A DNA stretch of 5,039 bases from Anaerolineales bacterium (lineage in GTDB: Bacteria; Chloroflexota; Anaerolineae; Anaerolineales; UBA6663), in assembly GCA_016789245.1 (NCBI GenBank), contig JAEURM010000164.1, forward strand, positions 1 through 5,039, given 5' to 3'. The notes under the pieces were generated by a model. That model was not told the DNA's origin. It saw nothing but the letters and a program-made list of their open reading frames with translations, and did not search any database. This document shows, one piece after another, positions 3,738 through 5,039 of the stretch; the stretch's first letter is position 1, and every line of letters begins with the position of its first letter. The position numbers and the translations under genes were made by a program.

Positions 3738-5039
3738 ATGGCAAAAGTAAAATCTAAACAATTCCATCTCGTCAGCCTCGGCTGTAGCAAGAACACGGTA
3801 GATTCCGAGAGCATGGCGCAACTGCTGGGCGGCGCGGGTTACACCGCCACCGAAAGCCCCAAGCAAGCCGAGGTGCTGATTGTGAACACCTGTGGCTTTA
3901 TTGGCCCGGCCAAGCAAGAAAGCGTAGATACGCTCAACCGGCTAGCCGAAGGCAAGAAGCGCGGCCAAATGCTGATTGCGGCCGGTTGCCTTTCTCAGCG
4001 CTACGGCGCAGAACTACTGAAGTGGGTGCCCGGCTTAGATGGCATTATTGGCACGCGGCGCTGGATGGATATTGTGGATTTTGTAGGCCGCCTGCGTGAG
4101 CGCGGCACGCCTGCCCCGCTGTATCACTTGCCCACCGAGGCCACCGTGGTGGGCTCTGATGAGCATGGCGCTTTGCGCGTGGCCAAACAGGGCGCGAGTG
4201 CGTACATCAAAATTGCCGATGGATGCCGGAGGCCGTGCGCGTTCTGCGCGATTCCGCTCATCAAGGGCACCGCCGTTTCCCGGCCCGTGGACTCCATCTT
4301 GAATGAAGCCCGCGCTCTGCGTGACCAAGGCGTGCGCGAGCTAGTGCTGATTGCGCAAGACACCACGGATTACGGCCATGACTTAGGCATGAAAGAGGGC
4401 ATGGCGCATCTACTGGAGAGTTTAGTGCGGGCCGTGCCGGATATTGATTGGGTGCGCGTGATGTACGCATATCCGGGCTATGTGACGGATAGAATGATTG
4501 CCACGATGGCCGAGCATCAACAGATTGCGCATTATTTGGATATGCCACTGCAACACGGCCACCCCCAAACTTTGTACCGCATGAAGCGGCCCTCCAACAT
4601 TGAGTGGGTGCACCGCACACTGGAGAAGATGCGGGCCGCCATACCAGATTTGGCCATTCGTTCTACGTTTATTGTAGGCTACCCGGGCGAGACGGATGAA
4701 GAGTTTGAAACGCTGGTGAAGTTTATTGAAGAGATTAAGTTTGATCGGATTGGCGCGTTTACGTTTTCCTTTGAGCCGGGCACAACCTCCGCCCCGCTGG
4801 GTGACCCAGTTCCGGCGGAAGTGAAAGACGCGCGCCGTGAGCGGCTGATGGAAGTGCAACAGCGCATTTCATTGGAGAAGAACCAAGCGCAAGTGGGCCG
4901 CACGCTGAAAGTGCTGGTGGAGGGCAACGGCGATGGCCTGAGTGTGGGCCGCAGTTACCGCGATGCGCCGGAAGTGGATGGCTTGGTCATCATCGAGGGC
5001 ATGGTGCCGGCGGGTGAGATGGTGCCGGTCAAGATCACC
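3738..5039 (+). CDS. rimO: Ribosomal protein S12 methylthiotransferase RimO (right edge truncated)
   Basis: The frame is open for 434 codons from the ATG at 3738 to the last base. Since RimO is usually about 430-450 residues, only the last few are likely missing. The enzyme is a radical SAM methylthiotransferase that adds a methylthio group to the beta carbon of the conserved Asp88 (E. coli numbering is 89) of ribosomal protein S12. The N-terminal MTTase domain has three cluster cysteines, Cys16 (SLGCSKN), Cys52 (NTCGF) and Cys84 (AGCLSQRY). The radical SAM motif CxxxCxxC is Cys163, Cys167 and Cys170 (DGCRRPCAFCAIPLIKG). MYAYPGYVTDRMI (242-254) and LDMPLQHGHPQTLYRMKRP (267-285) match RimO rather than MiaB or MtaB. 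The C-terminal TRAM domain begins near 385 and includes VGRSYRDAPEVDG (403-415), also RimO-like. All catalytic cysteines are present. There is no clear Shine-Dalgarno sequence. The gene follows rodZ by 67 nt, the gap being a heptad repeat. Confidence 0.96.
   Translation, partial: MAKVKSKQFHLVSLGCSKNTVDSESMAQLLGGAGYTATESPKQAEVLIVNTCGFIGPAKQESVDTLNRLAEGKKRGQMLIAAGCLSQRYGAELLKWVPGLDGIIGTRRWMDIVDFVGRLRERGTPAPLYHLPTEATVVGSDEHGALRVAKQGASAYIKIADGCRRPCAFCAIPLIKGTAVSRPVDSILNEARALRDQGVRELVLIAQDTTDYGHDLGMKEGMAHLLESLVRAVPDIDWVRVMYAYPGYVTDRMIATMAEHQQIAHYLDMPLQHGHPQTLYRMKRPSNIEWVHRTLEKMRAAIPDLAIRSTFIVGYPGETDEEFETLVKFIEEIKFDRIGAFTFSFEPGTTSAPLGDPVPAEVKDARRERLMEVQQRISLEKNQAQVGRTLKVLVEGNGDGLSVGRSYRDAPEVDGLVIIEGMVPAGEMVPVKIT

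Noticed and set aside
3388..3744. Minus-strand frame whose translation contains repeated IRNT-like strings.
   Set aside because: It is the heptad repeat and antisense rodZ read as protein. The string is a by-product of the DNA repeat, not a peptide motif.
4422..4859. Minus-strand frame of 145 codons inside rimO.
   Set aside because: It is antisense to the radical SAM and linker part of rimO, with no support for independent expression.

Overview
This window looks like bacterial chromosome, most probably from a Chloroflexota (Anaerolineae-type) genome. That placement is inference. It rests on the Thr-Pro-rich extracytoplasmic linkers in the RodZ-like protein, the rodZ-rimO gene pair, moderately high GC, and a 7-bp-period palindromic repeat of a kind I associate with intergenic regions in that phylum.

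Layout. Positions 1-1899 hold a minus-strand cluster of four tightly packed genes. In transcription order these are a 28-residue single-pass membrane microprotein (1813-1899), a DUF4166-like protein (1184-1807), a small four-helix membrane protein (759-1187) and a Rossmann-type FAD-dependent oxidoreductase that leaves the window at its left edge (1-724). The first two genes are 5 nt apart, the second and third overlap by ATGA, and the third and fourth are separated by 34 nt that carry a near-perfect palindrome and a possible Shine-Dalgarno-masking hairpin.

Positions 1900-2139 are a divergent control region. It holds a good sigma70-type promoter for rplI, a weaker candidate promoter for the minus-strand cluster, a CRP/FNR-like dyad and two small leader hairpins before rplI.

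Positions 2140-5039 are plus-strand housekeeping genes: rplI (ribosomal protein L9, followed by an intrinsic terminator), rodZ (cell-shape protein) and rimO (methylthiotransferase for ribosomal protein S12, cut by the right edge just before its expected end). The short rodZ-rimO gap is almost entirely a heptad-period inverted repeat.

How the genes fit together. rplI and rimO both concern the ribosome. rodZ links the membrane to the cytoskeleton and cell-wall synthesis. The minus-strand cluster looks like a membrane-associated redox or lipid-modifying unit, but its substrate cannot be read from the sequence. I see no CRISPR array, transposase, rRNA or tRNA. The points most worth a second look are the microprotein heading the cluster, the competing palindromes before the FAD gene, and the heptad repeat.
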